Shown: positions 26,279 to 34,002, counted from the stretch's first letter. The stretch is 64,000 nucleotides of DNA from Halopseudomonas maritima (GCF_021545785.1 NZ_CP079801.1:310001-374000), one strand, 5' to 3'. The notes: generated from the letters alone by a model not told the origin. Translations and numbers: made by a program.

Positions 26279-27469
26279 ATGAAGAAAGGGATCATCTCGC
26301 TGGTAGTGCTGCTGGCCCTGGCCTGCGGCGTTTTTTGGGCAACTGCCGATAAGGATATGCGCCGCGTAGTGCTGAACCTGCCGACCAGTACCAACGTGCT
26401 GTTCTGGACCAGTGATCAGCGCGATGCCGGCTTCCGTGCATTGGACCGTATGCCGATTCTGAGCCAGTCCCGGGTCATTGAGGCCGGTGATTCTGTCTCC
26501 CCCCTGCCAGCAGGCGCACCACTGGATGTAGGTGTAGATGTTGACGCCTACATGGCGTCGCAGCACGCCGCCGCCCTGATCATCGTCCACAACGGCAAGG
26601 TACGGCTTGAGCAGTACGGTCTGGACTTTGGCCCAGACGGACGCTGGACCAGCTTCTCGGTCGCCAAGTCGTTCACCTCGACGCTGGTCGGCGCAGCCAT
26701 TCAGGATGGCTACATCAAGAGCATCGACGATATGGTCTCGGACTACATCCCGGATCTCAAAGGCTCGGCCTACGACAACGTGACCATCAAGCAGCTGCTG
26801 ACCATGACCTCCGGTGTGGCCTGGAACGAGGACTACGCCGACCCACAGTCCGACGTGGCACTCTTCAACTCCCACAAGGCAGACCCGGGCGTAGACGTGA
26901 CCGTCAGCTACATGCGCCAGCTACCCGCCGAGGCAGAGCCCGGCACCAAGTGGGTCTACAAGACCGGTGAAACCAACTTGATTGGTGTGCTGGCCAGCTC
27001 TGCCGCCAACAAGCCACTGGCCGAGTACCTGTCCGAGAAGATCTGGAAACCGTTCGGCATGCAGCAGGACGCCAGCTGGATGCTGGGCTCCACTGGCCAT
27101 GAAATTGGCGGTTGCTGCGTGCAGGCAGCTACCCGTGATTACGCCCGCTTTGGTCTGTTCATGCTCGGTGGCGGCATTGCCGGTGGCGAGCAGGTGCTGC
27201 CAGAAGGCTGGATTGGCGAGGCGACCACCAAGCAGGTAGATATTGGTCGCCCGGGCTCCGGCTACGGTTTTCAGTGGTGGACGCTGGATGACGGTGCCTA
27301 CATTGCCCAGGGCATTTTTGGCCAGGGCATCTTTATCGACCCCAACCGTCAACTGGTAATCGCCTCCAACGGCAACTGGCCGCAGGCTACCGACAGCCAG
27401 GGCGGCACCCAGAGCCAGGAACGCCTGGCGTTCTTCCGCCAGGTGCAGCGGGCCATTGATGCCGAGTAG
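26279..27469 (+). CDS. Beta-lactamase-fold serine hydrolase
   Basis: The 396-residue protein has an N-terminal signal or anchor helix (residues 5-24) and a class C beta-lactamase-like domain. The catalytic SxxK is in FSVAKSFTSTLVGAA (near residue 130), the second-motif Tyr lies in WVYKTGETNLIG, and GYGFQWWT with a following small-residue segment marks the third region. Relatives include esterases and 6-aminohexanoate-dimer hydrolases, so it probably acts on esters or amides in the periplasm; real beta-lactamase activity is not implied. The ATG has GGAG at good spacing and the gene looks monocistronic. Confidence 0.85.
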   Translation: MKKGIISLVVLLALACGVFWATADKDMRRVVLNLPTSTNVLFWTSDQRDAGFRALDRMPILSQSRVIEAGDSVSPLPAGAPLDVGVDVDAYMASQHAAALIIVHNGKVRLEQYGLDFGPDGRWTSFSVAKSFTSTLVGAAIQDGYIKSIDDMVSDYIPDLKGSAYDNVTIKQLLTMTSGVAWNEDYADPQSDVALFNSHKADPGVDVTVSYMRQLPAEAEPGTKWVYKTGETNLIGVLASSAANKPLAEYLSEKIWKPFGMQQDASWMLGSTGHEIGGCCVQAATRDYARFGLFMLGGGIAGGEQVLPEGWIGEATTKQVDIGRPGSGYGFQWWTLDDGAYIAQGIFGQGIFIDPNRQLVIASNGNWPQATDSQGGTQSQERLAFFRQVQRAIDAE

Positions 27470-27577
27470 TCGAGAGACCAGAGCGGACTAGCCGCAGGCG
27501 CGTCCGCGCACTTGCGCCGCGTGAAGCGGCTACGCGTGGCCAAGGCTACGCGATTGACCACCCTACCGACACATGCA

Positions 27578-27605
27578 CAAAAAAATCCCCGCGCAAGGCG
27601 GGGAT
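27578..27605 (-). terminator. Terminator of the DUF2057 lipoprotein gene
   Basis: On the minus strand ATCCCCGC-CTTGC-GCGGGGAT is followed by seven T. It lies 38 bases after the stop codon of the lipoprotein gene. Confidence 0.85.
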
Positions 27606-27643
27606 AAACGTGCAGCACACAAAACTGACGGGGCATTGAATTC

Positions 27644-28363
27644 TTACTGAGCTGCCCACTCCAGGAAGGCATCGCGGCTTTCCGGGCTGAGCATCAGGTA
27701 AATCTGCTTGAGGGTTGCCAGGGTCGAGGCATCGTGCGGCAGGGTTTGTGCCGGGGCAGCAGCCTGCGACGGAGCCGGTACAGCCAGCGGAGCAGCGGCC
27801 GCGCCAGCCTGGGCCTGCGGTGCGGCGCCCAGCGGCGCAATGCCGGTATCCTGGGTGGCAACAACAGAGCCGCCACCAAACATCTGGCCGAGCATGGAGA
27901 CGTAGCGCGGGCCCGGCTCGCTGGCCACGCGCTCGCCGGTGCGGGTGTTGACCGCGTAGCCGGAGAAGTCATCTTCCATCGCTTCAGCTTCACGCAGGTT
28001 GCTCGGCTCATCAATTTCAAGGCGCCATACATCACCGGCCTGGCCGTCGACCAGGAAGGTAGCGCTGCGGGTGCGGACGATTTCGTGGCTCAGGCCACCG
28101 CCTACGTCGTAACCATTTTCAAAGTAGGCATTGATGCGGTATTTGCCCGGCTGCAGCTCCAGCTGACGCAGGCCGTTGCCTACCATGCGATTGGCTTCCG
28201 GTGCCGGCTGACCGTTGATGTTCAGCACTTCCAGAGTGTTGGGCATTTCGACTACCAGCACCTGGGAGGTTGGCTGTTCGGCGCCCGAGTAGAGTTTGAC
28301 GGGGGCCTGCTGGGCACAGGCGGACAGCAGTGCAGCGGCGGCGAGACAGAGAAGTTGACGCAT
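27644..28363 (-). CDS. DUF2057-family lipoprotein
   Basis: The 239-residue protein starts MRQLLCLAAAALLSACAQQ, with a lipobox (LSAC), so it should be lipid-anchored. The following region (VEMPNTLEVLNINGQPAPE, LQPGKYRINAYFENGYDVGG) matches the DUF2057 (YccT-like) domain. A low-complexity Ala/Pro/Gln tract at about residues 175-210 links it to a short C-terminal helix (LATLKQIYLMLSPESRDAFLEWA). The start at 28363 is preferred to a longer frame lacking a signal sequence. Role in the envelope is unknown. Confidence 0.82.
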   Translation of the reverse strand: MRQLLCLAAAALLSACAQQAPVKLYSGAEQPTSQVLVVEMPNTLEVLNINGQPAPEANRMVGNGLRQLELQPGKYRINAYFENGYDVGGGLSHEIVRTRSATFLVDGQAGDVWRLEIDEPSNLREAEAMEDDFSGYAVNTRTGERVASEPGPRYVSMLGQMFGGGSVVATQDTGIAPLGAAPQAQAGAAAAPLAVPAPSQAAAPAQTLPHDASTLATLKQIYLMLSPESRDAFLEWAAQ

Positions 28364-28464
28364 GGGATAGAGCTCCTGGCACAAGTGAACATTGGGTCCG
28401 TTGGTGATCAACTTTCATGACCACTTGGCGACGAGATTAAGACTGTTGCATGTCACTTTAATGA

Positions 28465-28500
28465 CAAAGCCGGACTGTTTTCTGTAACAGTCCGGCTTTG
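28465..28500 (-). terminator. Hairpin after the porin gene
   Basis: A perfect 15-bp stem (CAAAGCCGGACTGTT and its complement, 6-base loop) lies 31 bases after the porin stop. The T-run is short, so termination may be supported by the long stem; it also could shield the 3' end. Confidence 0.65.
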
Positions 28501-28531
28501 AGATTACTTCTGGTCCTGTCGTGAGACGGGA

Positions 28532-29581
28532 TTAGAAGTCGTAACGCAGACCTACGGAGAAACCGGAAGCGTCTTCACCAGCAGCACCAGCCGGGTTGGC
28601 GGTACGTGCCTGACCCCAGGGAGTCAGAGCGACGTTGGCGTCGTTCTCGGTGATGGCGTAGTTGGCGTATACACGGACAGCCTTGTCCAGCTTGTGCTCG
28701 ATACCAACAGCGATCATGTCGGTGTCAAAGTCGTCAGCGTCAGCATCGCGAGTCATCCACATGCCTTTCAGCGCAGTGGCCGAAGCCAGCTTCAGCTCAG
28801 CGCCTACACCGTAGGTGTCAGAAGTCAGAGCGTCTTGAACAGCTTGAGTGACAGCCGGGTTGGTGTAGTCAACAGTCTGGTAGAAACCGACCAGCTTGAA
28901 GCCGTCAGTGAGCTTGAACGCTGCAGCAGCGCGGATACCGTCACGCTCGCCGCGGCCGGTATCTTCGTCAGCAGACTCGTAAGCCAGAGCCGCTTCCAGA
29001 GCGTCGCCAGCGTAGTTCAGAGAGCCGCTGATTACGCTTTCGTCGGTGTCGTCTTCGTTAACAGTACCTTCCTGAACGGAGTAACCCAGCTTGGCGAAGA
29101 AGCCGCTCATGTCCGGAGTGGTGTACTCGATGGTGTTGTCATAACGCTCGTCGAAACGGGCGTTGCCAACGCGAGTCAGGTTACGCATGTCGCCGACCTG
29201 GTCGCCGAACAGGTTAGCCGGGCCACGAGCCGCTTTGAAGGGGCTGTCGAAACGACCCATGCGCACAGAACCGAAGCCGCCTTTCAGACCAACGAAGGTA
29301 TCGCGGGTGTTGAAAGAGCTACCGTTGTCGGTGCCGAAGTCAATCTGCTGCTCGATCTGGAAGAAAGCAGTCAGGTTCGGGTTGATCTCGTGGTCACCCT
29401 TGAAGCCCAGGCGGGAAGAGTTGCTGGACAGGTTGGTTTCGGAGTAATCAGCACCGTCATCCAGGAAATCCACGGATACGTGGGCGCGGCCGTAGATGCT
29501 TACGTCGGCCATGGCGACAGCCGGGATGGCAGCAGCCAGTGCAGTAACAGCGAATCCAGCGATGTGCTTGCGCAGAGTCAT
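28532..29581 (-). CDS. General trimeric porin (Gram-negative porin family)
   Basis: The 349-residue protein begins with a signal peptide (MTLRKHIAGFAVTALAAAIPAVAMA) and continues DVSIYGRAHVSVDF. It has regular beta-strand repeats, the loop-3-like DTFVGLKGGFGSVRMGRFDSPFK segment and a C-terminal aromatic residue (SVGLRYDF), as needed for outer-membrane insertion. It belongs to the general porin type common in marine pseudomonads rather than OprD. It would let small solutes cross the outer membrane. A 221-base upstream region includes its promoter. Confidence 0.92.
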   Translation of the reverse strand: MTLRKHIAGFAVTALAAAIPAVAMADVSIYGRAHVSVDFLDDGADYSETNLSSNSSRLGFKGDHEINPNLTAFFQIEQQIDFGTDNGSSFNTRDTFVGLKGGFGSVRMGRFDSPFKAARGPANLFGDQVGDMRNLTRVGNARFDERYDNTIEYTTPDMSGFFAKLGYSVQEGTVNEDDTDESVISGSLNYAGDALEAALAYESADEDTGRGERDGIRAAAAFKLTDGFKLVGFYQTVDYTNPAVTQAVQDALTSDTYGVGAELKLASATALKGMWMTRDADADDFDTDMIAVGIEHKLDKAVRVYANYAITENDANVALTPWGQARTANPAGAAGEDASGFSVGLRYDF

Positions 29582-29802
29582 TGAGTCTTCCCTCAGTAGT
29601 ATTTTGCGTTGACAGTGAAACAACACATTGGGGCTCGTTGATGGGACGGGCCCGGTGTTGGAGGGAATATTCGCAGTGCTGTATTTCAGATCAGTTGCGT
29701 ACAGATGAACATTCAATGACAGGGGAACTTTCCCCTGCACATCAAACTCTCTCAGCGGCGGGTTTTGGTAAAGCTAGAGAAATCAGCCAGATAGGCGTTA
29801 TT

Positions 29803-30537
29803 TCAAGAGGTAGGTTGAGTAGCGCGCAACACGTCGGCGGCCACCCAGTCAGATACCAGAGACAGCGCCCCGGACATGAACTGAGCGTCGGCTGTCACAT
29901 GCAAACGCGCCAGCGCGGTACGCAACGACAGCGGCTCGCGGCTCAGCACATCAGCCAGCTGCCAGGCAAAGGGCGTGAGCTGCATAAAGCGCACGCGGTC
30001 TTCACCATCACGCCAGACCAGCAGGCACGTCGGTTGCGCGGGCGGTTCAACGGGCTGGTAATCCAGCCCCAGCTGCTGCACCGGCCATTGGTAGAGCAAG
30101 GGCCAGGCAAGGGAAGACCAGTTCAGCAGGGTGTCGGCGTCAGCAGCGCCCTGCCCGCCCGCCGGCAGCTGCTCATTGCTGATATCCAGCGCCAGCTCTA
30201 CCCACTCGTAGTGCGCCAGCTCTAGCAGCCACGGCGGGTCATTGGCGTCCGCTTGATAGCCGTCCTGCAGCCAGTCGATAAACTGCTCGCCAATGTCGCG
30301 AAAATACGGTGACTGGCAGGTGTGGCCGGCCACGAATGCGTCAATCAGCTGATCCCACCGCGCCGCCGGCAACACCTTGTGCAACACCGGGAAGGTGCCG
30401 CGCACAAAGCCCTCAATATTGTTACGGATCAGGCGCTCGTACACCGCTACCCGCTGCGGCGGCAGCGCTGCTGGCAGCGGCTGTTGATGCGGCGCGCGGA
30501 CGCGGGCGGTAAAGCGCTGCTGCAGCTCAACACTCAT
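29803..30537 (-). CDS. hvfC: HvfC: DUF2063 partner of the MNIO peptide maturase
   Basis: The 244-residue protein has the DUF2063 (HvfC/BufC) N-terminal domain: RVAVYERLIRNNIEGFVRGTFPVLHKVLP, followed by the helical segment PYFRDIGEQFIDWL and a C-terminal part with LLVWRDGEDRVRFMQLTPFAWQL, cited as landmarks. In related systems it is needed with the DUF692 enzyme to modify the Cys-rich precursor, probably by delivering the peptide. Its ATG overlaps the hvfB stop (ATGA), showing tight coupling. No DoxX-type hvfD gene follows; the next gene is the porin. Confidence 0.9.
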   Translation of the reverse strand: MSVELQQRFTARVRAPHQQPLPAALPPQRVAVYERLIRNNIEGFVRGTFPVLHKVLPAARWDQLIDAFVAGHTCQSPYFRDIGEQFIDWLQDGYQADANDPPWLLELAHYEWVELALDISNEQLPAGGQGAADADTLLNWSSLAWPLLYQWPVQQLGLDYQPVEPPAQPTCLLVWRDGEDRVRFMQLTPFAWQLADVLSREPLSLRTALARLHVTADAQFMSGALSLVSDWVAADVLRATQPTS

Positions 30538-31379
30538 GCGCGCACCTGTATGGCAGCAGCCTGCTGGTAACGCCGAATCTGCTGCAGCTCCTGCTGCAAG
30601 TCCTCCAGCGGAGGCATGTTGAAATCCCGTTCCAGCAGCGTTGGGCGTACGCCGTGGCATTGGTAGGTGTGCTCTAGCAACGCCCATACCGGGTCGATAA
30701 TCGGCGCACCGTGGCTGTCTATTTTAAGGTCTGGCTCGGCGTCAAAATGCCCAGCCATGTGCAGATAGGCGATGCGCTGGGTGGGCATCGCGCTGATATA
30801 CGGCGCAGCATCGCCGCCCAGATTGACGCTATTCACGTAGACGTTGTTTACGTCCAGCAGCAGGTTACAGTCGGCCTCTTCCAGTACGGCGGCGACAAAC
30901 TCGGGCTCGCTCAGCTCACCCGGCAGGGTCAGATAGGCAGACACATTTTCGATTATCAGCGGCCTGCCCAGGGCATCCTGCACCTGCCCGATACGCTCGG
31001 CAATGCGGCGCACGTTGACCTCGGTGAAGGGCACGGGTAGCAGGTCATACAGCTGACCATGATCACCGCAGGCGCTCAGGTGCTCGCTGTACACCTGTAC
31101 CTGATTGGCATCCAGAAAGGCACGCAAATCACGCAGCAAACGGCTATCCAGCGGCGCCAGCCCACCCAGGTTGAGCGACAGGCCATGGCAGATCAGCGGA
31201 TAACGTTCAGTGACCGCAGCAAACTGGCGGGCCAGGCGCCCGCCCAGGCCGATCCAGTTTTCCGGCGCCACTTCAAGAAAATCCGCGACCGGCTCTGGCG
31301 TCTGTGCCAGGGCACCGAGCAGACTGCGGCGCAGCCCCAGCCCGACTCCGTGCACCGGCAGGGTAACGGTTGCGTTCAC
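30534..31379 (-). CDS. hvfB: HvfB: DUF692/MNIO-family peptide-modifying enzyme
   Basis: The 281-residue protein is a DUF692 multinuclear non-heme iron oxygenase. The TIM-barrel landmarks are VADFLEVAPENWIG at the first strand, LICHGLSLNLGG, SEHLSACG, IIENVSAYL and LLLDVNNVYVNSVNLG, then AYLHMAGH; the His, Glu, Asp and Asn in these hold the iron ions. Members oxidise cysteines of EGKCG-type precursors into thiooxazole or oxazolone/thioamide groups that bind copper. Translation starts at GTG, two bases after the hvfA stop. The chemistry is family knowledge; product here is inferred. Confidence 0.93.
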   Translation of the reverse strand: MNATVTLPVHGVGLGLRRSLLGALAQTPEPVADFLEVAPENWIGLGGRLARQFAAVTERYPLICHGLSLNLGGLAPLDSRLLRDLRAFLDANQVQVYSEHLSACGDHGQLYDLLPVPFTEVNVRRIAERIGQVQDALGRPLIIENVSAYLTLPGELSEPEFVAAVLEEADCNLLLDVNNVYVNSVNLGGDAAPYISAMPTQRIAYLHMAGHFDAEPDLKIDSHGAPIIDPVWALLEHTYQCHGVRPTLLERDFNMPPLEDLQQELQQIRRYQQAAAIQVRA

Positions 31380-31381
31380 CC

Positions 31382-31618
31382 TCAGCTACCGCAGGTGCCT
31401 TCACCGCACTTGCCTTCCTGATCGCCCTTGCCTTCTTCATCACCGCAAGAGCCTTCGCCACACTTGCCTTCCATATCACCCGCACCGTGGTTGTCAGCCA
31501 GGCTGTAGCCGCTTTGCAGCTCCTGCACAGCGAAGGGGTTTTCAGTAGCCTGTACGGCACCGGCGGCTCCCAGCAGGGTCGCACTAAGGGTCAGGACGGC
31601 GGTATTGAGCTTCTTCAT
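31382..31618 (-). CDS. hvfA: HvfA: secreted Cys-rich RiPP precursor (bufferin-like)
   Basis: The 78-residue precursor has a Sec signal peptide (MKKLNTAVLTLSATLLGAAG and the cut after VQA), a conserved spacer (ENPFAVQELQSGYSLAD), and a Gly/Glu/Lys-rich tail with two repeats, EGKCGEGSCG and EGKCGEGTCG, separated by DEEGKGDQ. These EGKCG motifs are where MNIO enzymes modify cysteine; all four Cys lie in the repeats. A signal peptide on a RiPP precursor is typical of bufferins, which act as periplasmic metal (copper) sequestrants. The second Met is the start: GGAG lies seven bases before it but only one base before the first ATG. Confidence 0.92.
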   Translation of the reverse strand: MKKLNTAVLTLSATLLGAAGAVQATENPFAVQELQSGYSLADNHGAGDMEGKCGEGSCGDEEGKGDQEGKCGEGTCGS

Positions 31619-31630
31619 GCGCATTCTCCA

Positions 31631-31685
31631 GTAACGTCTGATAAAGAGCGTGACGGGTTGCCACCCTCTGCATACTAGACGTTAC
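31631..31685. repeat. Inverted repeat overlapping the hvfA -10 region
   Basis: GTAACGTCT (31631-31639) and AGACGTTAC (31677-31685) are exact complements 37 bases apart. The right copy covers the -10 element CGTCTA of the ECF promoter, and the left copy lies in the hvfA leader just before the ribosome site. An inner GGGT-TGCC-ACCC hairpin lies between them. It may be a regulator site or a duplicate weak ECF -10 word. Confidence 0.5.
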
Positions 31686-31703
31686 TTGGTGAGCACTGTT
31701 ACA
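31676..31703 (-). promoter_or_regulatory. ECF-sigma promoter of hvfABC
   Basis: On the minus strand TGTAAC (31703-31698) is followed after exactly 16 bases by CGTCTA (31681-31676). The AAC-type -35 and CGTC-type -10 are hallmarks of ECF-sigma promoters. The start site would fall near 31669, giving a leader of about 50 bases to the hvfA ATG. The ECF sigma encoded immediately upstream is the natural candidate to use it. Confidence 0.75.
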
Positions 31704-31715
31704 GCGGCGGGCAAA

Positions 31716-31976
31716 TCATTTTTGGGCGTTGCCCTGATCCGTCTCGGCGCCGCGCTGCTGCTGGGCCTGCATGGCTTTAAGCAGCGCCTCTAGGTCGGGC
31801 GCTTGCTGATCCGGGAGCTGACGGATAACCCGCTGACTGATGCGCAACTGGCGAATGAAACGGCGGCAGCGCACACACATCGCCAGATGCGCACGCACGG
31901 CGATGCGCTGCTTCCACGTCAGCTCACCATCCAGCAGATCGCTGGACAACGCCACCAGCCCCTTGCACTTCAACAT
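31716..31976 (-). CDS. Soluble zinc-binding anti-sigma factor
   Basis: The 86-residue protein has the zinc anti-sigma (ZAS, zf-HC2) signature His30-x3-Cys34-x2-Cys37 in AVRAHLAMCVRCRRFI, with Cys4 as a possible fourth ligand. There is no membrane helix, so it should act in the cytoplasm by binding the ECF sigma factor and could itself sense metal or thiol oxidation. Its ATG overlaps the sigma gene stop by 7 bases, the usual sigma/anti-sigma coupling. hvfA follows after 97 bases that contain the ECF promoter. Confidence 0.88.
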   Translation of the reverse strand: MLKCKGLVALSSDLLDGELTWKQRIAVRAHLAMCVRCRRFIRQLRISQRVIRQLPDQQAPDLEALLKAMQAQQQRGAETDQGNAQK

Positions 31977-32575
31977 TCGCCGGTTTCCTCAAAATGCTCC
32001 AGGGTTGCAAACACGCTCAGCCGGGCGCGATGCAGCAGCACCCTCACATTAGAGTGAGAAATATCCAGCAGGTTACAAATGTCAGGCAACTCCAACGCCT
32101 GTCGCTCGCGCAGCAGCAGCACGCTGCGTTGCAACTCGGACAGGGTCGCCAGGGTATGTTCCAGACACTCGCGCAGGGCCTGCTCGTTGAGCAGCGCTTC
32201 GGGAGAGTCGGTATGCCAGAGCGTCGGAGCCCTACCCCAATGGCCATCAGCGGCAAAGCGCGCGTCGTCGATGGTACCGTGCGGGCCGCTAACATCCTCC
32301 AGCGAGACATCACGTCGCTGCTTGCGCAAGCGGCTCTTGGCGGTATTGGCAGTGATGGTCAGCAGCCAGGTTTTCAGGCTGGCACGTCCGGCAAAGCCTT
32401 GCAGGTTGCGCACCACGGCCAGCCAGCTGTCCTGCACTACTTCATCGGCACTGGCACTGCCGACGATGGCAATCGCCACCGCGCGCATGGCGCCCTGGTA
32501 CTGCTGCACCAGCTCGCGGTAGGCGGCCTGCTCGCCCTTGAGCAGGCGCTGGATCAGATCCTGCTCATTGGGCAT
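31970..32575 (-). CDS. ECF-family RNA polymerase sigma factor
   Basis: The 201-residue protein has sigma region 2 (AYRELVQQYQGAMRAVAIAIVG, ASADEVVQDSWLAVVRNLQGF, KTWLLTITANTAKSRLRK) and region 4 (LSELQRSVLLLRERQALELPDICNLLDISHSNVRVLLHRAR), as landmarks. It should direct polymerase to TGTAAC/CGTC promoters, one of which lies before hvfA. It starts 8 bases after the stop of the KAS III-like gene, a neighbour order also present in P. aeruginosa, and overlaps its anti-sigma gene. Related metal-stress sigma factors drive DUF692/DUF2063 operons in other proteobacteria. Confidence 0.92.
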   Translation of the reverse strand: MPNEQDLIQRLLKGEQAAYRELVQQYQGAMRAVAIAIVGSASADEVVQDSWLAVVRNLQGFAGRASLKTWLLTITANTAKSRLRKQRRDVSLEDVSGPHGTIDDARFAADGHWGRAPTLWHTDSPEALLNEQALRECLEHTLATLSELQRSVLLLRERQALELPDICNLLDISHSNVRVLLHRARLSVFATLEHFEETGEC

Positions 32576-32583
32576 TGCGGCAA

Positions 32584-33705
32584 TCAGCCCTTGCGTACGA
32601 TCACGCTACCGATGGAGTAACCGGCACCAAAGGAGCAGATCACACCGTGGCTGCCCACCGGCAGGTCGTTCTGATACTTGTGGAAGGCGATGATCGAGCC
32701 AGCAGAGCTGGTGTTGGCGTATTCATCCAGCACCACTGGTGCTTCCTCAGCGCTCGGGTCACGACCCAGCAGCTTGCGTGCGATCAGCATGTTCATGTTG
32801 AGGTTAGCCTGGTGCAGCCAGAAGCGCTTGACGCTGTCGACCTGCAGACCTACTTCACCCAGGTGTTCGCCAATCAGCTCGGCTACCATCGGGCAGACAT
32901 CGCGGAATACCTTGCGACCGTTCTGCATGAACAGCTTGTCGCGGGCGCCCACGCCAGACTCGTCGCAGCGGTTGAGGAAGCCAAAGTTGTTGCGGATGTT
33001 GTTGGAGAACTTGGTCAGCAGCTTGGTGCCGAGAATCTCGTAAGGGTGCTCGCAGACCGCATCTTCAGCGCGCTCGACCACCACGGCGGTGCAGGCATCC
33101 CCAAAGATGAAGTGGCTGTCGCGGTCACGGAAGCTCATGTGGCCGGTGCAGACTTCCGGGTTGACCATCAGCACCGCGCGGGCCTGGCCCAGCGCCACAG
33201 TATTGGCCGCGTTCTGGATGCCAAAGGTGGCAGAAGAACAGGCCACGTTCATGTCAAAACCAAAGCCGTCGATACCCAGGGCTTCCTGTACTTCAACCGC
33301 CAGCGCCGGATAGCCGCGCGGCAGGTTGGAGCAGGCAACGATCACGCCGTCGATATCTGCGACAGTGCGGCCCGCGGCTTCCAGCGCCTGATGGGCTGCC
33401 TTGACGGCCATTTCGCACAGCAGCGACTGCTCGTCATCACTGCGCTCGGGAATGTCCGGCACCATACGGTTTACATCCAGAATGCCGCTTTTGTTAATCA
33501 CAAAGCGGCTCTTGATGCCGGACGCTTTTTCGATAAATTCGGTGCTGGAGCCTGCCAGCGCTTCAACAGTGCCGGCTTCGATGGCAGCGGCATTCTCGGC
33601 GTTGAACTGCTCGACATAGGCGTTGTAACTGGCGACCAGCTCTTCGTTGCTGATGCTCTGGGAGGGGGTAAACAAACCTGTTCCGCTGATCACGACTTTG
33701 TGCAC
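32584..33705 (-). CDS. Beta-ketoacyl-ACP synthase III-like enzyme
   Basis: The 373-residue protein is a thiolase-fold KAS III. The catalytic Cys is in MNVACSSATFG (about residue 156), His in FWLHQANLNM and Asn in EYANTSSAGS. It resembles the P. aeruginosa enzyme that uses medium-chain acyl-CoA from beta-oxidation to prime fatty-acid synthesis rather than the essential FabH; that precise role is inferred. The sigma factor gene starts 8 bases later, so read-through would produce basal sigma factor. Confidence 0.88.
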   Translation of the reverse strand: MHKVVISGTGLFTPSQSISNEELVASYNAYVEQFNAENAAAIEAGTVEALAGSSTEFIEKASGIKSRFVINKSGILDVNRMVPDIPERSDDEQSLLCEMAVKAAHQALEAAGRTVADIDGVIVACSNLPRGYPALAVEVQEALGIDGFGFDMNVACSSATFGIQNAANTVALGQARAVLMVNPEVCTGHMSFRDRDSHFIFGDACTAVVVERAEDAVCEHPYEILGTKLLTKFSNNIRNNFGFLNRCDESGVGARDKLFMQNGRKVFRDVCPMVAELIGEHLGEVGLQVDSVKRFWLHQANLNMNMLIARKLLGRDPSAEEAPVVLDEYANTSSAGSIIAFHKYQNDLPVGSHGVICSFGAGYSIGSVIVRKG

Positions 33706-34002
33706 GGTCGGTCCTCTTCTGATGTTATGAACACCGCTCCCTCACGGTAGTACCGGGGGAACGGCCAGTTGTCTGTGCTGCGGCGCTACCATGGTTGGTC
33801 GGGCGTCTGCACCCGTGCGCATGCCTGCATGAATGTCAGAGGCTTGTGCGCCTGTGCCGCCTTGCAAGCGGTTGTCTCACCTTGACGACACCAATTGGCT
33901 GCGAGGCACGCCGCAAACCCGCATTTTTCAAAGCGCTAGCATAGACGAATAGCGCGTCAAGATCACGCCATTCGCCGCTCATGACCGCCCGTTCGCTGCC
34001 GG
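33706..34002. other. Intergenic region before the KAS III gene
   Basis: This 297-base gap between hrpA (stop at 34003) and the KAS III start must hold the promoter for the KAS-sigma-anti-sigma transcript. I found no copy of the TGTAAC-N16-CGTC promoter here. No gene is supported; frames crossing it are shadows running from hrpA. Confidence 0.4.

Noticed and set aside
26279..27469. Calling the serine hydrolase a beta-lactamase resistance gene
   Set aside because: It has the SxxK fold but lacks the YxN and KTG text of true class C enzymes and resembles the esterase/dimer-hydrolase side of the family.
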